The notes: generated from the sequence alone by a model not told the origin. 64,000 bases of DNA from Chitinophagaceae bacterium (GCA_016787085.1 JAEUVJ010000034.1:1-64000); one strand, 5' to 3'. Counted from the first letter of the stretch, positions 43,796 through 50,310 are shown. Numbers and translations are program-made.

Positions 43796-44327
43796 CAAGA
43801 TCAGGATTTTAGAAGCTATTGCAAACGGTAATTTATTGCCCGAAGATTTCAGGTCACCAAAACAATGGATATTTATTGAGGACTCCGGTTGTTCCGGTAT
43901 TTATTACTGCAATGGTAAGCGATATGATCAGGAACAGCAAAAAGCCTTCAATGAGATGTTTGATAGGGGCAATGAGCGAAGGGCGTTAATACCGGGGCTG
44001 TTACCTGACTGCATGATGATCGTTTTTTCCTCCCTTCCTTATGACCTTCCCAAACCGGCCCCGGTTACCACGGTACAAGCAGAACCCGATCCCGATCCCG
44101 ACCCGGTGGAAGTAAACACCGAACCCCCGGAAGTTAAAGAAGTCACTGAAGATATTCCAGCAGTGATTGAAACGGCAAAACCGGAAACAAAAAACAAAGT
44201 AAAGCCTGATAAGATAGTAAACCCCGGACAAAGGACTTTCAATTTACAGGGAGAGGAAAGAGACAGACAAAGGGCTGCAAAGATGGACGCATTTAATAAC
44301 CTTCAAAATAAATTGTATGAAGATTGA
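43782..44327 (+). CDS. Unknown element protein with Pro/acidic linker
   Basis: A 181-residue protein overlapping its upstream neighbour by 14 bases and its downstream neighbour by 11. Residues 1-85 look folded (W-I-F-I-E-D-S-G-C-S-G-I-Y-Y-C-N-G-K-R-Y); 86-140 are a disordered linker rich in Pro, Glu and Asp with a D-P-D-P-D-P-D-P run; the last 40 are a charged helix (G-E-E-R-D-R-Q-R-A-A-K-M-D-A-F). Family unknown. Position before a capsid gene makes a scaffold or packaging helper conceivable. Confidence 0.7.
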   Translation: MDRNDKIRILEAIANGNLLPEDFRSPKQWIFIEDSGCSGIYYCNGKRYDQEQQKAFNEMFDRGNERRALIPGLLPDCMMIVFSSLPYDLPKPAPVTTVQAEPDPDPDPVEVNTEPPEVKEVTEDIPAVIETAKPETKNKVKPDKIVNPGQRTFNLQGEERDRQRAAKMDAFNNLQNKLYED

Positions 44328-44580
44328 AAAGGACAAAACAAAGTTGCTTGCTGACTCGTATCGTATGCAGTTGCAGGATGCTGAAAAGATCACTGAGGCT
44401 ATCAAAAGGAATATTCAGATTTGGGACACAATGCCCGAGGGGATAACAAAGCCTCAGTTGATAAACGCAATGCAGGCAGATCAGAAAATCATTGAAGCCC
44501 TGAATAATTTCCGGGCCAATTCAATGAAGCAAAGGGAAAACGTTATATTTTTGCTTACGGGAGTATCGAATGAAAACTAA
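44317..44580 (+). CDS. Small helical element protein
   Basis: An 87-residue protein predicted almost wholly helical (Y-R-M-Q-L-Q-D-A-E-K-I-T-E-A-I-K-R-N-I; D-Q-K-I-I-E-A-L-N-N-F-R-A-N-S-M-K-Q-R). It overlaps the previous gene by 11 bases, which suggests translational coupling. Family unknown; a scaffold-like helper or coiled-coil adaptor would fit the shape. Confidence 0.65.
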   Translation: MKIEKDKTKLLADSYRMQLQDAEKITEAIKRNIQIWDTMPEGITKPQLINAMQADQKIIEALNNFRANSMKQRENVIFLLTGVSNEN

Positions 44581-44592
44581 GATCAATATTGA

Positions 44593-44665
44593 TGAGCCGC
44601 TTTGACAGCACTCATTGAGAACGGTCAAAGATTAAATACCATTTGAGCCGCTTTGACAGCACTCA
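44593..44665 (+). repeat. 22-bp direct repeat before the capsid gene
   Basis: Identical 22-base units lie at 44593-44614 and 44644-44665, 51 bases apart and so in frame with each other. The first also takes part in a hairpin with CTTTGAC (44600-44606) against GTCAAAG (44624-44630). A packaging, recombination or regulatory site is possible. Confidence 0.7.
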
Positions 44666-44778
44666 AACCCGGAAACAATCTTCACTTACATATACCCGCA
44701 GGAGCCGCAGCCTTGCACTCCGTAAACAAAGCCGGAGAACTCCACTTTGAAAGGGTAATCACAAAAAACATTTATTAA
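44653..44778 (+). pseudogene. Possible cryptic 41-residue frame without ATG
   Basis: From the TTG at 44653 to TAA the frame reads as a protein-like segment (L-K-P-G-N-N-L-H-L-H-I-P-A-G-A-A-A-L-H, then A-G-E-L-H-F-E-R-V-I-T-K). In the same frame a shorter segment starts in the first 22-bp repeat, and each is preceded directly by TGA. It may be a remnant of a small gene, or a product made from a TTG start; neither is shown. Confidence 0.25.
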
Positions 44779-44816
44779 ACCGTGATGCAGCTATCTGCAC
44801 ACACAAAATATTTTTT

Positions 44817-45923
44817 ATGAACGGTATTGAACTTAAAACCGAACTCAATAACCTAAAAACAGGTTTGGAGGGTTATGTAAATTCATTGATTGATCCGATG
44901 AAAGATGCTGCTGACAAAAATCAGAAGGCGTTGGATGACCTGATTGCAGCGCAGGGGGAGGTACATTTTTTTAGAAGCAATAAGAAGTCGTTTGGAGATG
45001 CTTTCAGCGAAGCAATTGCCAGGCAGTTTTCGGAAAAGCAGGCTGAGATAAAAGCCTTCCAGAAAGATAAGGATGCAAAACTTTCCTTTACTCTGAAGTC
45101 AGTCGGCACTATGACCGTAACATCAAATCTTACCGGCGACGGTCAGGCGAGTTATGGGAACAGGCAGGGAATTGTACCGAACCAAAAAGTAAACATCCGG
45201 GACATTATTCCTTCTGTCACTTCAGATACGGGGATATATGTTACCTACCGGGAAACCGGGGGTGAGGGTTCAATCGGTGAGCAGACAGAAGGAGAACTTA
45301 AAAGTCAGATTGACTATGATTTTACAGAGATCAGGAATGTGCAGGGATATGTCGCCGGGTTTGCTCGTTTTTCAAAGCAAATGATGACCCAGCTTCCCTG
45401 GCTGCAAAACACATTAACCCGGATGCTGTTAAGGGATTTCTTTAAAAAGGAAAACAGCAAATTTTACAATGCGATAACTTCCGGGGGTGCTACCGGGGTA
45501 ATCAATACAGTTGAAACGGACGACAATAAAGTGATTATTGATACCCTGATGGCTCGTTTGGATCAGGACTTCAATAATTCGTTTATCCTGGTACGTCATA
45601 ACGGAGTCGGCAGGATGCTGAAGCTGCTTTATGACAATGGTATGTATCTGGGAGCCGGTTCAGTAGTTGGCACACCACAGGGAACGATTTCAATTGCAAA
45701 TACCCCGGTTGTGGGCGCTTCATGGATAGCCAGCGATAAGGTTATTATCATTGATAATGATTTTATCGAAAGGGTGGAGACTGAAAGCCTCAGGGTAGAG
45801 TTTTCGTATGAGGACTCTGATAACTTCCAAAGGAACCTGGTAACTGCCCGGGTTGAATGTTTTGAGGACTTCAATTTCCTTAGAACGGATGCACATAGTT
45901 ATTTTGATCTTGGTAATTCATAA
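44817..45923 (+). CDS. HK97-fold phage major capsid protein
   Basis: A 368-residue protein. Residues 1 to about 90 are helical and charged, like the delta scaffold segment of HK97-type capsid precursors. The rest follows the family: a T-M-T-V-T-S-N-L-T-G start of the mature part, a V-A-G-F-A-R-F-S-K-Q-M-M spine region near 180, L-R-D-F-F-K-K-E-N-S-K-F-Y near 205, A-S-W-I-A-S-D-K-V-I-I-I near 303 and V-E-F-S-Y-E-D-S-D-N-F near 328. Capsid proteins of this kind build icosahedral heads. It is the only head gene in the element, and a terminator follows. The fold call is from motif order; no structure search was run. Confidence 0.88.
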   Translation: MNGIELKTELNNLKTGLEGYVNSLIDPMKDAADKNQKALDDLIAAQGEVHFFRSNKKSFGDAFSEAIARQFSEKQAEIKAFQKDKDAKLSFTLKSVGTMTVTSNLTGDGQASYGNRQGIVPNQKVNIRDIIPSVTSDTGIYVTYRETGGEGSIGEQTEGELKSQIDYDFTEIRNVQGYVAGFARFSKQMMTQLPWLQNTLTRMLLRDFFKKENSKFYNAITSGGATGVINTVETDDNKVIIDTLMARLDQDFNNSFILVRHNGVGRMLKLLYDNGMYLGAGSVVGTPQGTISIANTPVVGASWIASDKVIIIDNDFIERVETESLRVEFSYEDSDNFQRNLVTARVECFEDFNFLRTDAHSYFDLGNS

Positions 45924-45944
45924 AGATTGTTATTGAATGCAGTC

Positions 45945-45976
45945 AGCCCGGTTATTTCTATAACGGGGCTTTTTTA
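45945..45976 (+). terminator. Terminator after the capsid gene
   Basis: Arms 45945-45955 and 45960-45970 pair at 10 of 11 positions (one G-G mismatch) around a 4-base loop, followed by TTTTTT-like sequence. Confidence 0.8.
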
Positions 45977-45992
45977 TATTAAACTCTGACAC

Positions 45993-46085
45993 ATGGAAAA
46001 TTTTAAAATTGCAGGGCTGATAATCATAGCAGTCCTTTTTATTCTCGATATTGCAGTAAGGATAAAAGAAAGGTTTAAAAAATAG
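45993..46085 (+). CDS. 30-residue single-span membrane peptide
   Basis: A short frame (ATG to TAG): M-E-N-F-K-I-A-G, a hydrophobic span L-I-I-I-A-V-L-F-I-L-D-I-A-V, then a basic tail R-I-K-E-R-F-K-K. The layout of one helix and positive tail is typical of small membrane peptides, including phage lysis or type I toxin peptides; no family is known. It follows the capsid terminator by 17 bases and would need its own promoter or read-through. Confidence 0.45.
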   Translation: MENFKIAGLIIIAVLFILDIAVRIKERFKK

Positions 46086-46127
46086 CAGCAAAAGCACAGG
46101 CTATACCGCAACCGTACTAATGATGGG

Positions 46128-46316
46128 TTAAGAGCAATTTTTTTTGATCACGATAACCAACCCTTTAGCAGTTCAAATATTATTCTCAGTATCAATAATA
46201 CTTTCAATATTAATTTTAGCACTTTCAGTACTAACTTTAAAATTCTCCTTGCCTTCTGAAACAGTTTTTTTAACTGGCGCATACTTATAAAAGCAGGTTT
46301 TCGAAAGCTGTTGCAC
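46128..46316 (-). pseudogene. Possible broken small gene on the minus strand
   Basis: From a GTG at 46316 the frame reads Q-Q-L-S-K-T-C-F-Y-K-Y-A-P-V-K-K-T-V and goes on for 47 codons to TGA (46175-46173), then continues protein-like for 14 codons to TAA (46130-46128). This suits a gene with one nonsense change (TGG to TGA). In another frame the same DNA codes for a 44-residue very hydrophobic, Lys-rich helix from an ATG at 46282 to 46148 (I-L-K-L-V-L-K-V-L-K-L-I-L-K). Only one, or neither, can be real. Confidence 0.25.
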
Positions 46317-46342
46317 TTATAGCGAAGGTTTTTTATAATTTC

Positions 46343-46456
46343 ATGGTAATGAACAGGCGAGGCCCGATAATATTCAAAATCTGTCTTTTTGCTTTATTGT
46401 TTTTATTATTGGGGCTTGCTATTGGCAGGTTAGTAGCAAAGATGAACTGGCTATGA
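46343..46456 (+). CDS. 37-residue single-span membrane peptide
   Basis: ATG to TGA: a basic start (N-R-R-G-P), one hydrophobic helix (F-K-I-C-L-F-A-L-L-F-L-L-L-G-L-A-I-G) and a short end R-L-V-A-K-M-N-W-L. Its stop overlaps the start of the next gene as ATGA (46453-46456), which argues for real translation and coupling. Function unknown. Confidence 0.5.
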   Translation: MVMNRRGPIIFKICLFALLFLLLGLAIGRLVAKMNWL

Positions 46457-46746
46457 TGTTTTATATCTCTGTTTACGGTGAGGGAAAGTATTTGCGGTTT
46501 AAGGTTGAACAGGTTTATCTGAGTGACCAGTTAGAAAAGTATAAGGTTTCGGGCCGGAATAAATCAATAACCCTGCAAAGTAACCGGCCATTACTTAGAG
46601 CAAAGGGAATGAAAACCCGGCGCCCGGATTGGAAGCTGATCGAAGGGCAGCTACAGGATGAAAATATTCTCAGGCAGATAATCGAAAACCTCAATGGTTA
46701 TCTGAAGAAAGAAGAAAGGGGAAAAGGGTTGCCAGGGTGGGATTAA
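46453..46746 (+). CDS. Unknown element protein (97 residues)
   Basis: Starts in the ATGA overlap with the 37-residue peptide; the first codons are ATGATG. It is basic, with a beta-rich start (Y-I-S-V-Y-G-E-G-K-Y-L-R-F-K-V) and a helical end (I-L-R-Q-I-I-E-N-L-N-G-Y-L-K-K). No family recognised. Its last 4 bases overlap the end of the convergent minus-strand gene. Confidence 0.6.
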   Translation: MMFYISVYGEGKYLRFKVEQVYLSDQLEKYKVSGRNKSITLQSNRPLLRAKGMKTRRPDWKLIEGQLQDENILRQIIENLNGYLKKEERGKGLPGWD

Positions 46747-47156
46747 TGATAAGGCCACCATTTAAATACTTCAGCCGCCTTTAAGTATGCCAGTATGACC
46801 GAGATCAAAAAGGCGATAAAGGTCATTATTCTTGTTGATCTATATGTTTTGTATATCCTTTCAGAAATTTTTTTGTCATACTTTAATTTCATATAACTCA
46901 GATCGGCAATTTCCTTTTCTCTTTTGCTCTCCGGTTTGTATTTTGGGTTTTTAAAAATATGCCAACCTGAACCTTTAAGTTCCTCAAAAGAAAACTCAGG
47001 ATTTTTTAATAGCTCGTCTCGTAAGTATAGATAATCCTCATCCACGACATTTTCAATATTCAAATCTCTTACGATTCGGTTAAGATTTGCCCTACCGTCT
47101 TTAAGAAGGTGTTTGTTGGAGTGTTCAATGACTATTTCCCTTTCTCTATCAGTCAT
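46743..47156 (-). CDS. Membrane-anchored accessory protein next to attR
   Basis: A 137-residue protein with a soluble charged N-terminal part (H-L-L-K-D-G-R-A-N-L-N-R-I-V-R-D-L; F-E-E-L-K-G-S-G-W-H-I-F) and one transmembrane helix near residues 108-127 (M-T-F-I-A-F-L-I-S-V-I-L-A-Y-L). It is the only clear gene on the minus strand of the element and lies next to its tRNA end, the place where many satellites and prophages carry accessory genes such as immunity functions. That role is inferred from position only. Confidence 0.7.
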   Translation of the reverse strand: MTDREREIVIEHSNKHLLKDGRANLNRIVRDLNIENVVDEDYLYLRDELLKNPEFSFEELKGSGWHIFKNPKYKPESKREKEIADLSYMKLKYDKKISERIYKTYRSTRIMTFIAFLISVILAYLKAAEVFKWWPYH

Positions 47157-47195
47157 ACAAACAGTATGTTAAAAAGTATGTAAATCGGTAGGATT

Positions 47196-47223
47196 AAAAA
47201 GGGCTTCATTCGCTGAAACCCTT
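47196..47223 (-). terminator. Element-encoded terminator behind tRNA-Lys
   Basis: On the minus strand, 10 bases after the tRNA 3' end, a 10-bp stem with one G-U pair (47223-47214 with 47208-47199) and a 5-base loop is followed by a T run. It lies within the element and so replaces the stranded host terminator at 38375. Confidence 0.75.
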
Positions 47224-47232
47224 GTCTGCTCT

Positions 47233-47280
47233 GTGACCCCGCAGGGACTCGAACCCTGGACCTACTGATTAAGAGTCAGT
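47233..47280 (-). repeat. attR: 48-bp repeat inside tRNA-Lys
   Basis: Identical to 38409-38456. It spans the 3' part of the intact tRNA, from the discriminator to the 5' side of the anticodon stem; the likely crossover lies in the anticodon arm, as is common for tyrosine integrases. Confidence 0.93.
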
Positions 47281-47306
47281 AGCTCTACCAACTGAGCTAC
47301 GGAGTC
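47234..47306 (-). tRNA. tRNA-Lys (anticodon CTT)
   Basis: A full 73-base cloverleaf: acceptor GACTCCG with CGGGGTC (one G-T) and discriminator A, D-arm GCTC/GAGC, anticodon stem ACTGA/TCAGT with loop CTCTTAA giving CTT, and T-arm CAGGG/CCCTG. The 3' half is supplied by the element. CCA is not encoded. Confidence 0.95.
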
Positions 47307-47321
47307 ATTCATTAAGGACTG

Positions 47322-47329
47322 CAAATATA
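47322..47329 (-). promoter_or_regulatory. -7 promoter box for tRNA-Lys (TATATTTG)
   Basis: TATATTTG on the minus strand fully matches TAnnTTTG, 15 bases upstream of the tRNA 5' end, so the tRNA keeps its host promoter. Confidence 0.6.
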
Positions 47330-47407
47330 AGCGAGATTGACAAACCGTAGGGCTATTCAATTTAAAACTACGTAGTGCCGGTTTTATTGGTGAACACTAA
47401 AAAAATT

Positions 47408-47442
47408 AAGCCCTTTTTGCATAACACAAAGAAGGGCTTTTT
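47408..47442. terminator. Bidirectional terminator-like hairpin
   Basis: AAGCCCTT (47408-47415) pairs with AAGGGCTT (47432-47439), A-rich before and T-rich after. On the minus strand it ends the T9SS gene transcript at 47477 and keeps it from running into tRNA-Lys. Confidence 0.65.
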
Positions 47443-47476
47443 GCTTGGGTGGGATTATAGCGGCGAACGGATCTCG

Positions 47477-48154
47477 TTATTGTTTGATCATTTTCCGGGT
47501 AAAGTAAGTGCCATCATCATTCTGCACCTGCACCAGGTATATACCTGCCGGCAGGTCCTTCACACTGAATACATTTGTATGGTCGCCTGCTCTTTTCTCT
47601 GCTATTTTTTTGCCCGATAGGTCATATATAAACGCCTTGCTGTAATAAGCCTGCTTGTCGTTTTCGTTGATGACCCTTAACTGGTCTGTTGCAGGATTAG
47701 GCCATAACGCAATGCCGGGCTGCTGATTGCTTTCCCTTGTTTTTTTTAATACTACGGTTACTACTTCTGAATAGCCATCCTTGACAAGGTCAATGTCCAC
47801 TTGCTTTACACGGTAATAATGCCTTCCTTCCTGCTTATTGGTGCAGGTATAGTTGTATTCATCCAAAGTTAACGGGCTGTTTTTTGTTTCTACCGAATCT
47901 ATAGTGGTCCAGTCGGTGGCATTCAGGCTATGCTGAATATAAAACACCTTATTATTATATTCCGTCACTATCCATGTCAGGGTCACCTGATCTTTCTGGG
48001 CAGTGGCTTTGAATACATTCCAGAATACCGGCGGGGCGGTCATATTCGTTTTGGATATTTTCCTGCTATGCACCTGCGAGCTAAGCAGGATGCATACGGC
48101 CACGATCGCTGTTCTGTTCCTTTTTGCCAATAGTCGTTTTGGTGCCAGTTTCAT
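47477..48154 (-). CDS. Small T9SS-exported protein
   Basis: A 225-residue protein. An N-terminal signal-like stretch (R-T-A-I-V-A-V-C-I-L-L-S-S-Q) is followed by one fibronectin-like module (V-T-L-T-W-I-V-T-E-Y-N-N-K-V-F-Y-I-Q-H-S) and a T9SS sorting domain (L-W-P-N-P-A-T-D-Q-L-R-V to the final K-M-I-K-Q). It is nearly all secretion tail and linker and looks like the C-terminal third of its upstream neighbour, which shares the same layout; a paralogue or a truncated copy is possible. Confidence 0.8.
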   Translation of the reverse strand: MKLAPKRLLAKRNRTAIVAVCILLSSQVHSRKISKTNMTAPPVFWNVFKATAQKDQVTLTWIVTEYNNKVFYIQHSLNATDWTTIDSVETKNSPLTLDEYNYTCTNKQEGRHYYRVKQVDIDLVKDGYSEVVTVVLKKTRESNQQPGIALWPNPATDQLRVINENDKQAYYSKAFIYDLSGKKIAEKRAGDHTNVFSVKDLPAGIYLVQVQNDDGTYFTRKMIKQ

Positions 48155-48218
48155 ATTGAATGGTTGTAATGGGCTATAACGGGTTTAACTTAAACCGTTG
48201 TTGTTTATCTCTGCCTTA

Positions 48219-49640
48219 TTATTGCTTGATGAACTTTTGGTTAAATGAAATACCATGGGTATCCTGTACTCTTACAATGTATGTACCGGTACGCAGTTCG
48301 CTTATACTGATCGTATTGGCGCCGGTATTCAGTTTCTTTTCGGCGATCATCTTGCCTGAAAGGTCAAATACCTGTGCTTTTACCAATTGTGAGCCATTGT
48401 TCCCGTTGCTGGCAATACGCAGGTAATCTGTAGCAGGGTTAGGCCATACTGAAACGGCTTGCATTTCATTGGTAAGGGTGACAACTTTTATTTCTGAATA
48501 ACTGGTCTTGCCATCTATATCTACCTGCCGGATGCGGTAATATTGTTTATTGTTCAGGTTGTTGATATGCGAATAGGTGTATTGACGGATATATTCATTA
48601 CCATGCCTGCTTTCTACAAACGCAAGATCTTCCCAGTCGCTGCCGTTCAGGCTATGCTCAATATAAAAACCCTTGTTCTGGTGGTCTTCTGCTACTTCCC
48701 AGTTCAGTGTGATAGTGTTGCTGCCTTTTACCGTTACATCAAAACTCTTCCAGGTCACCGGTAATACATTGGTGGGGAAAACGCATGATGTCAGGTCATT
48801 ACCTGCATTGGTGGTAGTAAGTGAACCAATAAATGAAAGAGTGAAATTGTTCTGAAGCAGATAGAGTCTGTTATCAGCTCTGGTCGACATGTATATCCTT
48901 CCGTCGGGTTTGAAAGCGATACCAGCAAAGCTCCGGCCGGTAGGAGTAACATTGGTAGGGTCAATGATCCGGTTAACAGTGATCTGGGCTACAGGAGTAG
49001 TAGGCATAGGAGCGGCAAAGCGATACAATCCCCAGTTACCATTGCTGGATGTGACCAGCCATATCCGCCCGATACCATCAATAGCCATGTCTCCGGCATT
49101 CTGCGTTTTGATGATCTCCGTTACATTGTTTCCATTCTGGTCAAGAATAGTAGAAGTAATATACGTCCAGGTATTGGCAGCAATATTGTAATAATGAAGG
49201 GTACCCTGTATGTCTATGGTGTAATAACCGGTTCCGTCAAAGCTTACGCATCCCGTATGTATCTCGTCAGTGCAGGTGCTGCTGGCAAGAACAGAAACCG
49301 TATTGGTAGCGGGAGTAAAGGATACAAACTCCTGCGGTGAAGTACCTACATTTCTTTTAAAATAATAGAAACGGCTGTTGAAGCTGTTATACCCTATTCC
49401 GTTTGCACTAGAAGCGGAGTTGCCGGAATAAGAATTGTTTTTTACTGTGATGGCAGTAGCGCCGGTGTTGGAATTGATGGCAAGAATCTCACCACTGTTC
49501 GTCAATCCATAAATGGTATTAGTAGGATCGGTACAAACCAAAGATATCTGGCTGTTGGCTGATACACCGAAAACCATCAAGGCCACTGTAATGACAGACC
49601 TGAGCGTTTTGTTCTCAATAAGGGTAATGATCGGATTCAT
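48219..49640 (-). CDS. T9SS-exported beta-propeller-like protein
   Basis: A 473-residue protein with a signal peptide (cleavage near A-N-S-Q). Residues 30-290 hold repeated short strands (T-I-Y-G-L-T-N-S-G-E-I-L-A-I-N; F-K-P-D-G-R-I-Y-M-S-T) typical of a propeller. Residues 295-385 form a fibronectin-like module and the rest is the T9SS sorting domain (V-W-P-N-P-A-T-D-Y-L-R-I; end N-Q-K-F-I-K-Q). No catalytic site seen. It lies 64 bases upstream of the smaller T9SS gene on the same strand. Confidence 0.85.
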   Translation of the reverse strand: MNPIITLIENKTLRSVITVALMVFGVSANSQISLVCTDPTNTIYGLTNSGEILAINSNTGATAITVKNNSYSGNSASSANGIGYNSFNSRFYYFKRNVGTSPQEFVSFTPATNTVSVLASSTCTDEIHTGCVSFDGTGYYTIDIQGTLHYYNIAANTWTYITSTILDQNGNNVTEIIKTQNAGDMAIDGIGRIWLVTSSNGNWGLYRFAAPMPTTPVAQITVNRIIDPTNVTPTGRSFAGIAFKPDGRIYMSTRADNRLYLLQNNFTLSFIGSLTTTNAGNDLTSCVFPTNVLPVTWKSFDVTVKGSNTITLNWEVAEDHQNKGFYIEHSLNGSDWEDLAFVESRHGNEYIRQYTYSHINNLNNKQYYRIRQVDIDGKTSYSEIKVVTLTNEMQAVSVWPNPATDYLRIASNGNNGSQLVKAQVFDLSGKMIAEKKLNTGANTISISELRTGTYIVRVQDTHGISFNQKFIKQ

Positions 49641-50286
49641 ACTTCACGGGTTTAGATTAATACGAGCTCTTCGTCTGGAATTGGACTGTCAACCGGCTAT
49701 TCTTCGTGAAATCTGCTATTAAGCTAATCCTGCCTGTTGCTTCAATTGGTGTGATCCGGCAATGATGAAGTGAAGTTTCTGTACGGGTTTTTACGAAAGA
49801 GAAGACTGTCATTCATCATAAGGTTCGGATCAAATACGACGTAAATTTAATAGTAACAATCGCAGGTTTGCAATAGGAAAACTACTGCCCAAATGATATT
49901 ATTCCGATCAGTTAATCTAACAAGCTGAAAAGCAAGAAAGTGATCATAAAAATTTTTTTTATTGGGCGTAGCCCGGCTTGTATTAAAGCGGCAGTGACAA
50001 GCTGTTTCCCGCTGATTGGATTCTGTAATCCGCTACCAGCTTATGTTTCACGTAACACATGGACGTATTTTTACACAGGGTGAATACCCGGTAGTTGTTG
50101 ATACAAACTGTCTGTAAGGGCTGCCGGAGAGACAGGTATCCTGCCCTGACTTTTTTATGCAACTGTACAGGTATGTCAGTTTTAATATTTATCGTACTCC
50201 TGTGATTAATAAGTCGGGCTTTATGGTAGTGATCAGATGGTATCGGGCGGGCTGAAAAATAAATTTTTGGATTCCCGATTACTCTT
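49641..50286. other. Long intergenic region before the his operon
   Basis: About 650 bases without a supported protein gene. It must hold the promoter for the minus-strand T9SS gene. At 50107-50156 there is a segment with two small overlapping stems (CTGTCT with AGACAG; AGGGC with GCCCT) and a run of six T at 50151, which could be the 3' end of a small RNA. A GGGC-GTA-GCCC hairpin lies near 49964-49974. Confidence 0.3.
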
Positions 50287-50294
50287 TACTTTTG
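50287..50294 (+). promoter_or_regulatory. -7 promoter box for the his operon (TACTTTTG)
   Basis: TACTTTTG fully matches TAnnTTTG, 17 bases before the leader peptide start. TTTG at 50266-50269 is a possible -33 box, a few bases closer than usual. Confidence 0.55.
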
Positions 50295-50310
50295 CGCCAG
50301 ATCAGAAAGC

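Larger units (their letters stand above)
38409..47280. mobile_element. Integrated 8.8-kb satellite-like element in tRNA-Lys
   Basis: Bounded by the 48-bp direct repeats. Its gene order is integrase, unknown 236-residue protein, HTH excisionase-like protein, prim-pol/helicase, iteron region, DUF5681 protein, two small unknowns, repeat region, HK97 capsid protein, small membrane peptides, 97-residue unknown, and a minus-strand membrane protein. All main genes point away from attL except the last. It has no relaxase, portal, large terminase, protease or tail gene. It is best explained as a phage satellite; a worn prophage or an integrated plasmid are the alternatives. Confidence 0.85.

Noticed and set aside
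38409..47280. Element as an integrative conjugative element
   Set aside because: No relaxase, coupling protein or Tra genes are present; the gene set is phage-like.
38409..47280. CRISPR array or toxin-antitoxin system in the element
   Set aside because: No regular spacer-repeat pattern was seen; the iterons are too short and irregular, and no recognisable toxin-antitoxin pair is present.
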